Source: Petaurus breviceps papuanus (taxonomy: Eukaryota > Chordata > Mammalia > Diprotodontia > Petauridae). Taken from it: 64,000 nt of DNA. Positions 14,959 to 25,950 of the stretch are shown piece by piece. The first letter of the stretch is position 1. The number at the start of each line of letters is the position of its first letter. The DNA is taken from assembly GCA_028583685.1 (NCBI GenBank), contig JAMXIF010001210.1, positions 9,589,892 to 9,653,891 of the forward strand, in the 5' to 3' direction. The notes beneath the pieces are model-generated. The model saw only the letters and a list, made by a program, of their open reading frames with translations. It searched no databases and was not told where the DNA came from. The position numbers and the translations under genes are program-made.

Positions 14959-16624
14959 GACATCTTGAGGATTCCTGAGATCATGCAAGTATAAATAAAA
15001 TACTGTCCAAGAACTTTGAAACGTTGCTGAAGTCCTTCTGGAATTTGAAATCACTTGGTGCATCTCTAGTAAACAAGGACTATTCTGCTCTCTATACCCT
15101 CCATATCACCTAGAAGTCTGCTGAGTATGGAACAGGTGCTTAACAAGTATTTGTTGATTTGGAGTTTTTAACTGAATGCTAAGTTGCATCTCTTGGGAGT
15201 TCCTCTGCTATAAAGACCCTAGACACTGATCGTCTTTTGTAACCTCTAGGTTACCTACTAGACTCTACACTCAGAATCTAGTCATCTGCCACTTCACTGT
15301 TACACTTCTCTGAGCACTTCTAAGCAAGTGCGCTGCCTACCATTCAAGCTATATTCTAGTCACAGATGATGCTATGCCCTTGGCAGAGGTTATCATGAAA
15401 ACCTTCTAGAAGTAATGTTCAGATGGGGGCTTTTTATTCCTCTTCTTCTCTATTTTGGAGTTACATGAGTGCATTTTCTAAGACCTCCAGACAACAGCCA
15501 GAACCTCATTATGAAGCTGTTTCACTTCTGAACCCCAAGTGGAAAAGATAAATATCCAACATGACAGTATCGGCAGGTTCCCAGCCTGAGAATCTCTCTG
15601 CCTTCTGGTCAGGGGTGTTGGCTTTCACAACTGCATTGCAAACTTCTATCAAACGTGTATTGAACACTTGTAACACATAAAACAGCCTTTCCACAAAAAG
15701 AAATTACAGCTGTCAGCTTGCATCTGAGTAGCCCGAGATTTAAAAGCTGATTGAAAGTACCTGTGTAAAGAACTATTAGTTACTAAAGGTGAAAAGTACA
15801 AGTTGATTTATTTACTGGGAGGTTTTTGTTTGGTTTGGTTTGGGTTTTTTTCCACTAAGAAAAGGGAATAATTTCATTTCTTCAAATGAGATTGTTTGCG
15901 TTAATGTTTTATTGGCCACATTTAAAAAAGCTAAGTGATGTTGCCCTAATAGTTGTACAACAGTCATATAGGGGATTTCTAAATTGATGACTCTGTACTT
16001 GCCCTAATGATTCTGCATAGTATACAAAGGGCTATTCATGACACACAATCATTTGGATTTGGAATTTTCAGATAAAATGCTTGCTTTGTGGTTCTGAGAA
16101 ATGTAGCAGCACGGATGTCAGGATGATGTTATCCACTACACAGACATCACTGACTACTATAATGGAGGGGAGTGGAGGGGTGGGTTAATAGAGAAAGCTC
16201 TTGATCTACACTGGCATAAATTATTTATTGTCAAATGACACCACAGAAAAGTTTATATCAAAAAACAATTTTTCCACTTATAGAAATACAATTAAATTCA
16301 GTTGGGATGTAAGATATTCTGCTAAGGGGGCCAATGATATTAAAGGAAACTTAGGATAATTTTGTTGCTACATAAATTTGCAAAATACCCTATATGTTTA
16401 AAAAGACCTTTGCCTTAGTAGACAATAATTCATATCTCTCTAAAGGTGCTAGGTGGCACAATAGATAAAACACTTGATATGGAATCAGGATGACGTACAT
16501 GTAGGAGTGTGCTGATGAATATTTAACAATCATTTCTCCAAAAAGAAAAAAAATGTACACACAACTCATTCTTAAGTTTAATCTGCATTATACAATTTTT
16601 TTCTCCATCACTTTCTTAAACTTG

Positions 16625-16870
16625 GAATCAAGAATATCTGAATTCAAATCCAACCTCACATATACAGATTGCTGTGTGACCCTGGATATGTCACTTGACT
16701 TTGGTTCACCTGTTTCCTCGACTGTAAAATGGGGATAATAATAGTACCTACCTCCTAGGGAGGATAATAATAGAAGCTACTTACCCTGTAAGGATTAAAA
16801 ATGAGATAATAATTGTGACACACTTAGCACAGCCCCTGGAACATAATTATTCTAACTATTATTATATTTA
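16625..16870 (+). mobile_element. MIR/CORE SINE, full-length but old
   Basis: tctgaattcaaatccaacct (B-box-like), gctgtgtgaccctggatatg (core) and ctgtaaaatggggataataa in the order of a MIR/MON1-type SINE. Confidence 0.6.
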
Positions 16871-16969
16871 CATAATCAACAAAATGATATATCAAGTCCT
16901 GGTTTGTAGTAGGTACTGATTTCCAAGATGTAGATGCTTATACTAAGAATTTGACAGTTCCTGCAAGGT

Positions 16970-17095
16970 AGGAAGCCAGCTCCAGCATAACACTACGTAG
17001 ACACTTAGTAACTGTGTGACCCTGGGACAAGGCACTTAACTTTTGTGTGCCTCAGTTTCCTCATCTATAAAATGGGGTTAATAATATCACCTACA
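16970..17095 (+). mobile_element. MIR/CORE SINE fragment, host of a younger SINE
   Basis: gtaactgtgtgaccctggga and cctcatctataaaatggggt. It is broken off at 17095 by the next SINE. Confidence 0.55.
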
Positions 17096-17254
17096 GGGCA
17101 GCCAGGTAGCACAGTGAGTAAGAGTACCGGCCCCAGAGTCATGATGACCTGAGATCTAATCTGGGCTCAGACACTTAGCACCTACCCAGAAATAACTGGC
17201 CATGTAACCTTGAGCAAGTTACTTAACCCCAATTGCTTTAAAAAAAAAATAAAA
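17096..17254 (+). mobile_element. Marsupial tRNA/CORE SINE
   Basis: gggcagccaggtagcacagt through to an A-rich tail. Similar bases (aataatatcacctacag before, aataataacctgtag after) suggest a decayed duplication. Confidence 0.75.
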
Positions 17255-17384
17255 TAATAACCTGTAGGGATACCCAATGTAGGGAGATCAAATATGCATG
17301 TATGCAAATGTATATGTGTATCTGTATACACGTGTATATAAATATATAGGTAAATTTTGTAAATTGTAAAGCAATATATAAATA

Positions 17385-17610
17385 CAAGCTATTACATGCT
17401 TCTTCAACACTTCCAAAGCCCTTTTACCCCAACAATTATGTGAGGTAGGTAATCTTAATGTTATTACCTCCATTTTATGCATAATGAAACTGAGACTTAG
17501 GCCACTAAAAGTGACTTGCCCAGAGTCACATGGCTAGAAAATATTAGAGCTAGAACTCAAAATCTGTTCCTTTGACTTTAAGACTAATGTTCCTTCTACT
17601 ACAGCATGCT
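17385..17610 (-). mobile_element. MIR-like CORE SINE, old
   Basis: tgcataatgaaactgagact, agtgacttgcccagagtcac and agctagaactcaaaatctgt. Confidence 0.55.
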
Positions 17611-17619
17611 GTTAGAACC

Positions 17620-17810
17620 CACACATTCCTATCATTATAGATGTGAAATGGATCTTTCAAATGATTTACTCTAATTTCCTCATCTTATTGATGAAGAAAC
17701 TGAGAACTGGAAAGGTGAAGTTATTATGCTCAAGGTCACAGACCAAACAAGTGAAAAAGTCAAGAACCAGACTCATGCTTCCTGACTCTCCATTCAGTGC
17801 CCTTCATGAT
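17620..17810 (-). mobile_element. MIR/Ther-like SINE remnant
   Basis: ttgatgaagaaactgagaac and ctcaaggtcacagaccaaac. It abuts the previous element and borders are uncertain. Confidence 0.45.
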
Positions 17811-18442
17811 ACAATGTCAAAAAATACCTCCTAATAAATATCATGAAAGCTTTAGTTCAATGGGCAAGAACTCTTATTTCTTAAAGTTAAACTTTGATGA
17901 GTTTATTTAGGAATCAGAAGCTTAAAGTTTTCATTCTTCTGCTCAATTAATTTTAGGATTTTTTTTGTTGTTCTGGAGAATGTGCCCTATAAGATTTTAT
18001 CTTGTGGTAGAAGTTATAGGAGTGAGAACTGCACCATAGCCACTCTTCATTGAAATAAATTTCAAATAAATTGAAAATAAATAGCAAAAGGACATTTGAC
18101 AGTTGTGTGGTTACATATTTATTGAGATTATGAATAAAAATATTCAATACAGTCATATAATAATATATAACTCTATATAGTACTTTAAGTATACTATCTT
18201 ATATTCAACTCTTCCTTCCTCTTAAAGGTCACTTATTTCTCTTTCTCCTCCCCTCATCCCCAATCAATTAATCAACAAACATTTAAGTGTTTATAAGTAC
18301 TCTGTGCCAGGTACTCTACTAGGTACTGATGATCCGAAGATAAAAATAAAAATCTATGCCTTCAAGAAAGTTACTCTATTCCTTATGCTACTGTTGTAAT
18401 ACAAGTAAAATAATATAGAGCCAAGACAACCCCACCTAGTTT

Positions 18443-18728
18443 TTGAAAGGAAGGAAGGGAAGAAGGAAGGAAGCGAGGGAGGGAGGGAGAAAAGGAAGAA
18501 GGGAGGGAAAGAGGGAGAAAGAGAAAGAAGAAAGGATAGAGGGAGAGAGGATGGAAGGAAGGAAGGGAAGGAGGGAGGAAGGAAGNNNNNNNNNNAGGGA
18601 GAGAGGATGGAAGGAAGGAAGGGAAGGAGGGAGGAAGGAAGGGAAGGAGGGAGGGAAGAAAAAAGCGAAAAGGGATAGGAAGAAGAGAGAAAAGGGAGGA
18701 GAGAAGAAGGGAGGAATAAAAGGATGAA
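18443..18728. repeat. Polypurine (GGAA/GAGG)n tract with assembly gap
   Basis: About 285 bp almost purely A and G on the plus strand. Ten Ns lie at 18586-18595. The 46 bases before the gap (18540-18585) are identical to the 46 after it (18596-18641). The open frame through it is an artefact of composition. Confidence 0.95.
18586..18595. other. Assembly gap (10 N)
   Basis: Run of ten ambiguous bases inside the polypurine tract. The size is a placeholder, not a measurement. Confidence 0.99.
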
Positions 18729-19039
18729 GAGATGAAGGTGTGTTCCTTCTAGTTCTTCATTATATGCTTAATCCTTAAATGGTTATCCTTACAATAGTTA
18801 CCTCTCTATCCTATGTCCTTTTAAACTCTTCCTTCATATGTTCATATGGCTTCATATGAAGTCAAGTCTTACTAAACTAAGTGGTAAAAATTACAAAACA
18901 ACCTGAAATATAAAATGCCAGTGACTTGATCTATAATTACTAAAATCTTAGGGAAAAAGTTAAGACTGGTAGCTAATGACGTTATCACTGAGGCAGATAC
19001 CTGGTGATTTTACAGTTTATGACTTCAAGAATAAGAACT

Positions 19040-19195
19040 GATGAGGCAGCTAGGTGGCACAGTGAATAGAGCACCAGTCCTGGAGTCAGGAGGACCTGAG
19101 TTCAAATCAGGCCTCAGATACTTAATACTTACTAGCTGTGTAACCCTGGGCAAGTCTCTTAACCCCAATTGCCCTGCCTTCCCTCCTCCAAAAAA
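19040..19195 (+). mobile_element. Marsupial tRNA/CORE SINE (first of a tandem pair)
   Basis: Near-consensus copy with tggcacagtgaatagagcac and gagttcaaatcaggcctcag. Duplication aagaataagaact (19027-19039) and aagaatcagaact (19196-19208). Confidence 0.9.
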
Positions 19196-19213
19196 AAGAA
19201 TCAGAACTAATCT

Positions 19214-19359
19214 AGGGGCAGCTGGATGGCACAGTTGGACAGAACACTGGCCCTGCAGTTAGGAGGACCTGAGTTCAAATCCCACCTTAGACATTTAATA
19301 TTTACTAGCTTTGTGACCCCGGGCAAGTCACTTAATCCTAAATTGCCTTGCAAAAAAAT
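19214..19359 (+). mobile_element. Marsupial tRNA/CORE SINE (second of a tandem pair)
   Basis: Same family and orientation, separated from the first by only about 18 bases. More diverged (cttaatcctaaattgcc at the core end). Confidence 0.85.
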
Positions 19360-20189
19360 ATAAAGAAAGAATAGATCCAAATCACTGGAAATGAAAGATT
19401 CCTACAAAATGTAGAGAGACCATACTACTGCTATTGGTGATGACAGGCATTCCATATACAGTGTATACTAGATGGCAGAAAAGGCTCTTGTAGTCCTCTG
19501 CTATTTTATAGTTATGTGGATCAATTCCATAAAATACAAGCATCAACCTTTCGATATTTCTTTATGTATTTTTTTCAAATGCTGTGAGTTAAACATAAAA
19601 CCCCTGCTAGCAAAGTATTCTGAGACATAAGGAGGCTTCTTGCAATAACTCTTGTTTCTGCTGGCACATTGCTTTGTTAATAAAATACACTGGAAAGTAG
19701 GCCTTCCTTGGGAAGCCCCCTTTGAGCTTTTTAAAGTTTAAGAAAACACAACCTTTTTTTTTCCTTTCTACAAAGATAAATTCTGCTCAGTCTAATGGGA
19801 ACTGGTGTTTGAGTCACAAAAATACTTAGTATGGCTCATATTAGATATTGCCTCCCATTTCCCGGAAGCGCTAGAACCAAATGCTTAGCCATTTTATACA
19901 TTACTACCTTTTTAAACTGATGCTTTAAATCCTAGCACTAAGATTATTAGTTGTGAAGAGTTGCTCTGGGGCTTTGTCTCCTTTGAAGGCTTATGGGTCT
20001 CACATTAAACTTTAAACCATAGCAGGATGTTGGGCAAATTTTCTCATACTTGAGATTGAATAATATTTAAAACCTACTTGTGATGTGAAGCATCAAGCAC
20101 AAGGTTTAAATTGTCTCTGAATTGCCATTAAAACTGGCAGTTACAAGTAACTTTTTTTATCCTCTGCTTCAACAACTCAGTTCTACCTT

Positions 20190-21520
20190 TTGGGCACCTT
20201 TAAGACTAAAATACTGGACAGCAGTTTGGAGGAAATTAGATTTCAACCAATGCTTCACACAGTATGCAAAGATAAGTCCCACATGGATATATGACTTAGA
20301 CATTAAAGATGACATAATAAAGAAGTTAGAGAAATAAGGAAAAATGTTTCTTAGACCTACAGACAAAAGGAAAGTTCATGACTAAGCAAGGGGAAGGAGC
20401 CAAAAGAAGATAAAACATTTAATTTTGATTACCTAAAATCATTTTTTTTGGCCAAACAAATCCAATACTAAGATTAAAAGGGAAATAATTAACTGAAGGA
20501 AAATCTTTGGAGCAAACTGATAAAAGTTTCACTTCCAATACACACAAGTAATTAATTCAAATGTATAAGAATAAAAGGCATTCTCCAATTGATAGTCTAA
20601 GAATATGAATAGGCAGTTCTAAGTCTAAGAGACTAACTAAGGCAAATGAAAATTAAAACAATTCTGAGATGCTACCTCTCTCAGAGTTGGCCTAAAAAAA
20701 GGATTAAGTTGACCAAAAAAAGGAAAATGATAAGTGTTGGATGAGGTATGGGAAAACAAGCATGTTGGTGCACTGTTAGTGGGCCTGTGAAGAAGTGCAA
20801 ACATTCTAAAACAGCAATTTGAAACTGTTCAGAAAGTTACTAAACAGTGCATGTTCTATGATCCAGCTATACATAGTAGCCTATACCCAAAAGATACCAA
20901 ACAATTAGGAAAAAGTCCTACAGGTACCAAAAACATTTAAAACAATCCTTTTCATAGTGTCAAAACAACAACAACTAGAAGTTAAAAGGATGTCCATCAA
21001 ATGAGGCTTGGCTGAATAAATTATGATATATGAATATGATAAGATACTACTGTGCTAAAAGAAATGAAGAAATAAATGGTGTCATAGAGACATGGAAAAA
21101 AATATGAATTGATGCACAGTGAAATAAGCAGAACTACAATGATTTATATTATAATATCAATATTATAAAAATTAACATATACTGATGAAGAATGAAATGA
21201 GAAGAACCAGAACAATTTACATGATAATAGTCATTTGCACAGATGAACTGTGAAAGCTGTAAGAACGGATTGATGGATTCAATGTGCAGAACAAGACATG
21301 TATGTTTTTGTATATAGCCAATGAAGGAATTTGTTTTGCTTGACTAAGCATATTTGTTACAAGAAATCTGTTTGTCTTTTCTCTTTTTGTCAATGGGTGG
21401 GAGGGGGGAAAGATTTCTATTAATTTTTTTAAAAAATATTTAAAAATAGAGAGGTGGGGGAGCTACAGGTGTGGATTGATGCATGTTCTTTCAGTTAAGA
21501 CTATTGTTATATTGTTAGTT
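20190..21520 (+). mobile_element. L1 LINE, ORF2 3' end and 3' UTR
   Basis: Follows the mammalian L1 order: a remnant reading ...IYDLDIKDDIIKKLEK, then aattaaaacaattctgagat, tgttggtgcactgttagtgg, gatgtccatcaaatgaggct, gaataaattatgatatatga and gaaataagcagaactacaat. The frame is broken many times. It is truncated at the 5' side and cannot encode an active element. Confidence 0.75.
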
Positions 21521-21999
21521 TTACATTTGTAGTTAGTACAAGAGAACTCTCATGGGATGGTATAATCTGATAATGTTTGCAATGTAAAAAAATCAATACA
21601 ACTTTTTTTTTTAAAGAAGAGATATCCTAAGGTATTCTCTTCTGAAACTTCTCCCAAAGACTCTATTACTCTAGTCAGCCCCCTAAGTCTATTTTGCTTA
21701 TATAAAGATACCCTAATGAGATAATTTCTGTAATAATCACCCACTAGTTGAAAAATATCTTGTACTGTTTTAATTATGTTTTTATTGATTTTTATGTAAC
21801 AATGGAGGGCATCATCTTATTAAAAGCACAGAGAGGCTATCATGTCGATTGTTTTCATAGGACCCTAGAATTATTTAATCACAAAATAAAGTGATTGACA
21901 GTTGGGAAATAATATAGCAACCTTTACTTATTTACAAGCAAAACAGACTACTGTATCTCTAAACATAAGCAATTATCCTTATGTTAGAGGATGTTAACC

Positions 22000-22206
22000 T
22001 TTTGTATTCCAACCTTTTGACAGTCAGATGAAGTCTATTAACACCTTTTTAGAACAATATTTTTAAACATAAAATACAATACAGAGGATTATAAAGGAAA
22101 TCAATTATAATGAAATAAAGATGTATTTTTTCCCATCCAAGTTCACAGACCTCCTGAAATCTACTTACAATTCCCTTGGGGGCCAGTGGACCACAAATTA
22201 AGAACC
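22000..22206 (+). mobile_element. Non-autonomous DNA transposon, family A copy 2
   Basis: gttaaccttttgtattccaa at one end and ccacaaattaagaaccc at the other form imperfect inverted ends. The middle, ggattataaaggaaatcaat, is shared with the other copies. Confidence 0.55.
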
Positions 22207-22735
22207 CATATTAGAGTATTGATCACCTTTGCCCAAAGAAATGCATTCAGATTAAAAATTACAAACCAAGGGAACACTTTTTCATTTTATAAGGTTCTCC
22301 ATTTATATTACTTTTCCAGATGTCTAATGTCCTTGTCTTCGAGGGAAAAATTAATATTCCCTCCCAGTTAAATTTCCCAGCAAACAGAAGTATAGGATAT
22401 GTAAAGAGACACCTAGCCGCTAGTACCTCTAGTCCTGGGACGGTACTACTTTAGGGATAAATACCCCTTTGGTAGACATTTTCTTTCCCATGACTTTTTC
22501 TGTGTTCTCTGATTTTACTGAACTAAAAAAATTCTTCATACTTTTACTTAAAAGTAAACAAAAATGGATGGATAATCCATTAAGAACAAGCATTTCCCTT
22601 TGTAAATTCTCACTTTCTAAGGCAAATTCTAAACAATGGGACTGTTCCCCCTCCCCCTTCTCCAAACAATGGAATTCTTTTTTACCCCTAGCCACTTCTC
22701 TCACATATATGCAGTTGGCCCCTAGGCACACTTAC

Positions 22736-22834
22736 CTGGATCCCAATCAGAATGCCTTTTTGTGGTATCTTAAATCCTGTGGAAAGCATTGCCTTCAAGA
22801 AGGCTGTATGAATACTTTCACCAAAGCAAGCAAC
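22736..22834 (-). CDS. CPS1: CPS1 coding exon 34 (residues about 1335-1367)
   Basis: Thirty-three codons, phase 0. It encodes [20 protein letters not shown] and [13 protein letters not shown]. Cys1337 is present. The end of the exon enters the NAG-binding MGS-like domain (about 1355-1500). Ser replaces the Gly I recall at 1341 (GEGIHTAF in human). The acceptor is cccaaaatag and the donor is CAG|gtaagt. A 129-codon open frame on the opposite strand across this exon is a shadow. Confidence 0.96.
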
Positions 22835-24242
22835 CTATTTTGGGATAAGATGAAATAATTAACTTAACAATCAAAATAATACACAGCAATAGCTGAGGAA
22901 AGATCACCAAGGGATTTATTCAGGGAATCCCAACCAATCTTCCGGTGGGCCTGTGATTTCATCAGTGTGGACAAATCCTGGTAAGAAAACTATTTTTACC
23001 AACATAGATAACAATTTTTTCTGCATTTCTAGTATTAGAGAGTTGTATGAGGCAGAAGAGGTTAAGTGATAGGGTAAAACAGTCAGCAAAACATGTCCAA
23101 AACAAGATATGAAATTGATTCTAATGTCTTTTTGATATATTCGATGCCATGCTGCCTATAATATGAAGTGTTAAAATATAATATAAAACAATATATGGAC
23201 AACCTTCCATCTTCTACCTCTCAAAAGAAATAATCAAAGAGAAGGAATAACATTTGGATTAGTCATATGTCTCCTTTACTTATTTAACTTAGGTTGCCTA
23301 TGATTTCAGGATCATGAGATCCAAATATAGACAGAGTTAGGACAAATGTGTCTTATATTTTTTCATTAAGAAATAATAAATGAATAATCATTTATTTCTT
23401 TACTCAACAGTACAGTAAAAGTAAAAACTGCATTGTACATAAAGTAGCAATATAATTAAATAAATAAACAACATTAAATATTCCTTACAGAAAATTCTTC
23501 AGATAAAGTCAATTACAGAATATTCCACTGAAATAGAAAAGGAATTTGAGTTTTGTTCTTATTTTTAAGGGAATATGAGTACAAATATCCTGTTGCCAGT
23601 CCTGAATAATGTGGAATTTTCTAAAACTGAACCCAAACTGGCATAAAATTAAACATTAGCAATGGTTACATAAAGCTTTACTTATGTAACATTTCATACA
23701 TGCTACCTACAAGGTATATAACATTATAATTAAAAGCAAAAGGGACATTGTAAAGAACAAATACAATTCTGCACAAGGTGACAATTGATCTATTGTGCCT
23801 TTTATCATAATCAGTGGTTTATCAACATTACTAAAGAATCCTGGGATCTAAATTTGTATTTTAAGCTAAAGGTTCCTCAATACCTATGGGGCATTTTCTA
23901 AACGAAAACACTGCTTGCTACTAGTATATGCCAACTCTCACTCAACAATAAGCATCTTAACTAAACAAACGCTTAGGGACTCTTAAACATTCTAAAGGGG
24001 TGATATTTAGGTTTTTGCCTAGGCCTAATTCCAGTGACTTTAACAAAATCAAGAAATGAACAAATATCTTGCTTGAGATAAGGATATAAAGATTGACAGC
24101 AGCATAGTTCCTGCATCTGAGGACAGATATGTGTGCCTGTGGAAGTATGACACAAAGTGGACATGATAAAGTCCAAGAAGAAATCTAGAAAAGATGCTCT
24201 AAGTGTAAGGAGGAAGGGATCCCTTTGAAATTGGGCAATCAG

Positions 24243-24395
24243 CTAGGTGGCGGAGTAAATAGAGCACCAGCCCTGAAGTCAGGAGGACCTAAGTTCAAAT
24301 TCGCCCTCAGAAACTTGACACTTAACTACCTGTGTGACCTTGGGCAAGTCACTTAACCCCAATTGCCTTGCCTTCCCCCCTCCAAAAAAAAATAA
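24243..24395 (+). mobile_element. Marsupial tRNA/CORE SINE
   Basis: Duplication gaaattgggcaatcag (24227-24242) and gaaattgggtcatcag (24396-24411), one mismatch in 16. Full-length with an A-rich tail. Confidence 0.9.
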
Positions 24396-24619
24396 GAAAT
24401 TGGGTCATCAGATCTAGGCTCATAAAGAAGGCGGCTCTGAGTCCAGAGCTTGAAGGAAGAAGAGGATTGTAACAGGAAGGGATACAGAAGAAACTGGTTC
24501 CAGAATAACAGCCTACAGGGACCCAGAAAGGCAAGAAAGCACAGGGCCAGACCAGGTAACAGCTAGTAACCACGTTTTACTTTAACATAGATTATATGAA
24601 AGGAAATAGAGAGAATTAA

Positions 24620-25500
24620 GACTAGAAAAGTCAGTTGAAGCCAGACTGAACAGGGTCTCACAAGTCAGAGTAGGGGGTCTGCATTTCATTCTTCAGGCAA
24701 TGAGAAAACCACTCAAGGCTTTTGAATAGGAAAATAGCATGGTCAGACCTATACATTAAGAAAATTATTCTGTATGTGTGTGAAGGATGAATTGGAGAGG
24801 AGAGACACTGAAATCAGGGAGATCTGTTAGGAATGTCCTTTAATAGCTCAGGTTGGAGGTAATGAAGACTGAATGAGGGGGGATGACATCGCACATAAAG
24901 TAGAGGATTTGGATAAAAAAGATAACTGCCACAGTACATTAGATGTGGGATTTCTGAAAAGTCAAAGATAATTGCCAGGCTTTGAGCCTGACTGACTGGG
25001 AGAATGGTGCTAACACCGACAGAGATGGAGAATTGAGGAGGATGGGAAAGTTTGCAAGGGAAGATGATAAGCTTAGTTTTGAACAGGGTGACTTTGATGT
25101 GATAGTATGACATCCAGGTGGAGATGTCCAACAGACACTTGAAAATGCATAGCTAGAGTTCAGGGAAGAAATGAAAGCTAGATATGCAGATTTGGAAATA
25201 ATATGTATACATGTAGTCATTCCTCAATTAGGAGAGAATGGAATTATCAAAAAAGTGTAGAGAGAAGATAGGACCCATAGCAGTAAGAAGAAACTGAATT
25301 ATCAAAGCAAGCAGACATAAGAAAGGAGGGATTTTCAAGAAGTGAGTGGTCAACAGTAGCAAATTTTGGAGAAAGAACAATTAGAATGGAGGACTGGAAA
25401 AGCAAAGCTACTTGAATATGGCAGTTAAGAGGTGGTTAGTAATTTGGGGGAGGACAATTTTGGAGGAGTAATGGAGAGAGAATCTAAATCAGAGGTAATA
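24620..25500 (-). mobile_element. L2 LINE fragment covering part of the reverse transcriptase C-terminus
   Basis: On the minus strand 24814-25131 still reads DISTWMSYYHIKVTLFKTK..., resembling the L2/CR1 motif W-M-(x)n-L-K-L-(x)n-K-T. Flanking text such as atagcatggtcagacctata is typical of L2. The frame is short and broken, so it is a fossil. Confidence 0.65.
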
Positions 25501-25790
25501 GAGAAGTGAGCTGGTGGGGAGGATGTGAATGTGACACATGTAGAGTATTCTTTTTAAAAGTCTAGTAGTTATGGGGGAGGGGAGATGTGGAACAAACTAA
25601 GGACGTAGAAAACACAAGGAAAGGTTTTTATAGGATATAGAAGGGCATAACATATTCATAGGAGGGTAAGACACAGGGACATCCAGAGACAGAAATAGAA
25701 ACAGAGATAGCAAGGAAAGTAAGAGGAGAGAGAGAGAGAGTAAGAAGAGAGGACAGGAAAAAATAGGAGAGAGAAAGTTTAAGAAAGGAG

Positions 25791-25950
25791 AGGGGTAGCT
25801 AGGTGACGCAGTGAATAGAGCACCGGCCCTGGAGTCAGGAGGACCTGGGTTCTGATCTGGCCTCAGACACTTAACACAAAAAATAGCCATCTGACCTTGG
25901 GCAAGTCACTTAACCCCAATTGCCCTCCAAAAAGCAAAAAAGAAAGAAAG
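25791..25950 (+). mobile_element. Marsupial tRNA/CORE SINE
   Basis: gcagtgaatagagcaccggc and gcaagtcacttaaccccaat. The tail has grown into (GAAA)n. A possible duplication aagaaaggag / aagtaaggag is blurred by the purine-rich flanks. Confidence 0.85.

Larger units (their letters stand above)
11458..22735 (-). other. CPS1: CPS1 intron 34 (11.3 kb)
   Basis: Longest complete intron here, phase 0. It holds SINEs, an L2, a hAT-like element, CR1/L3 and MIR-like fragments, an L1 3' end, a polypurine tract with an N gap, and two copies of one non-autonomous DNA transposon. 12910-14090 and 15200-16430 carry no repeat I can name. Confidence 0.85.

Noticed and set aside
18443-18727. Arg/Lys/Gly/Glu-rich 94-codon frame
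   Set aside because: Translation of a polypurine repeat across an N gap.
22469-22858. 129-codon plus-strand open frame
   Set aside because: It lies antisense over CPS1 exon 34 and its flank; the minus-strand exon explains the openness.
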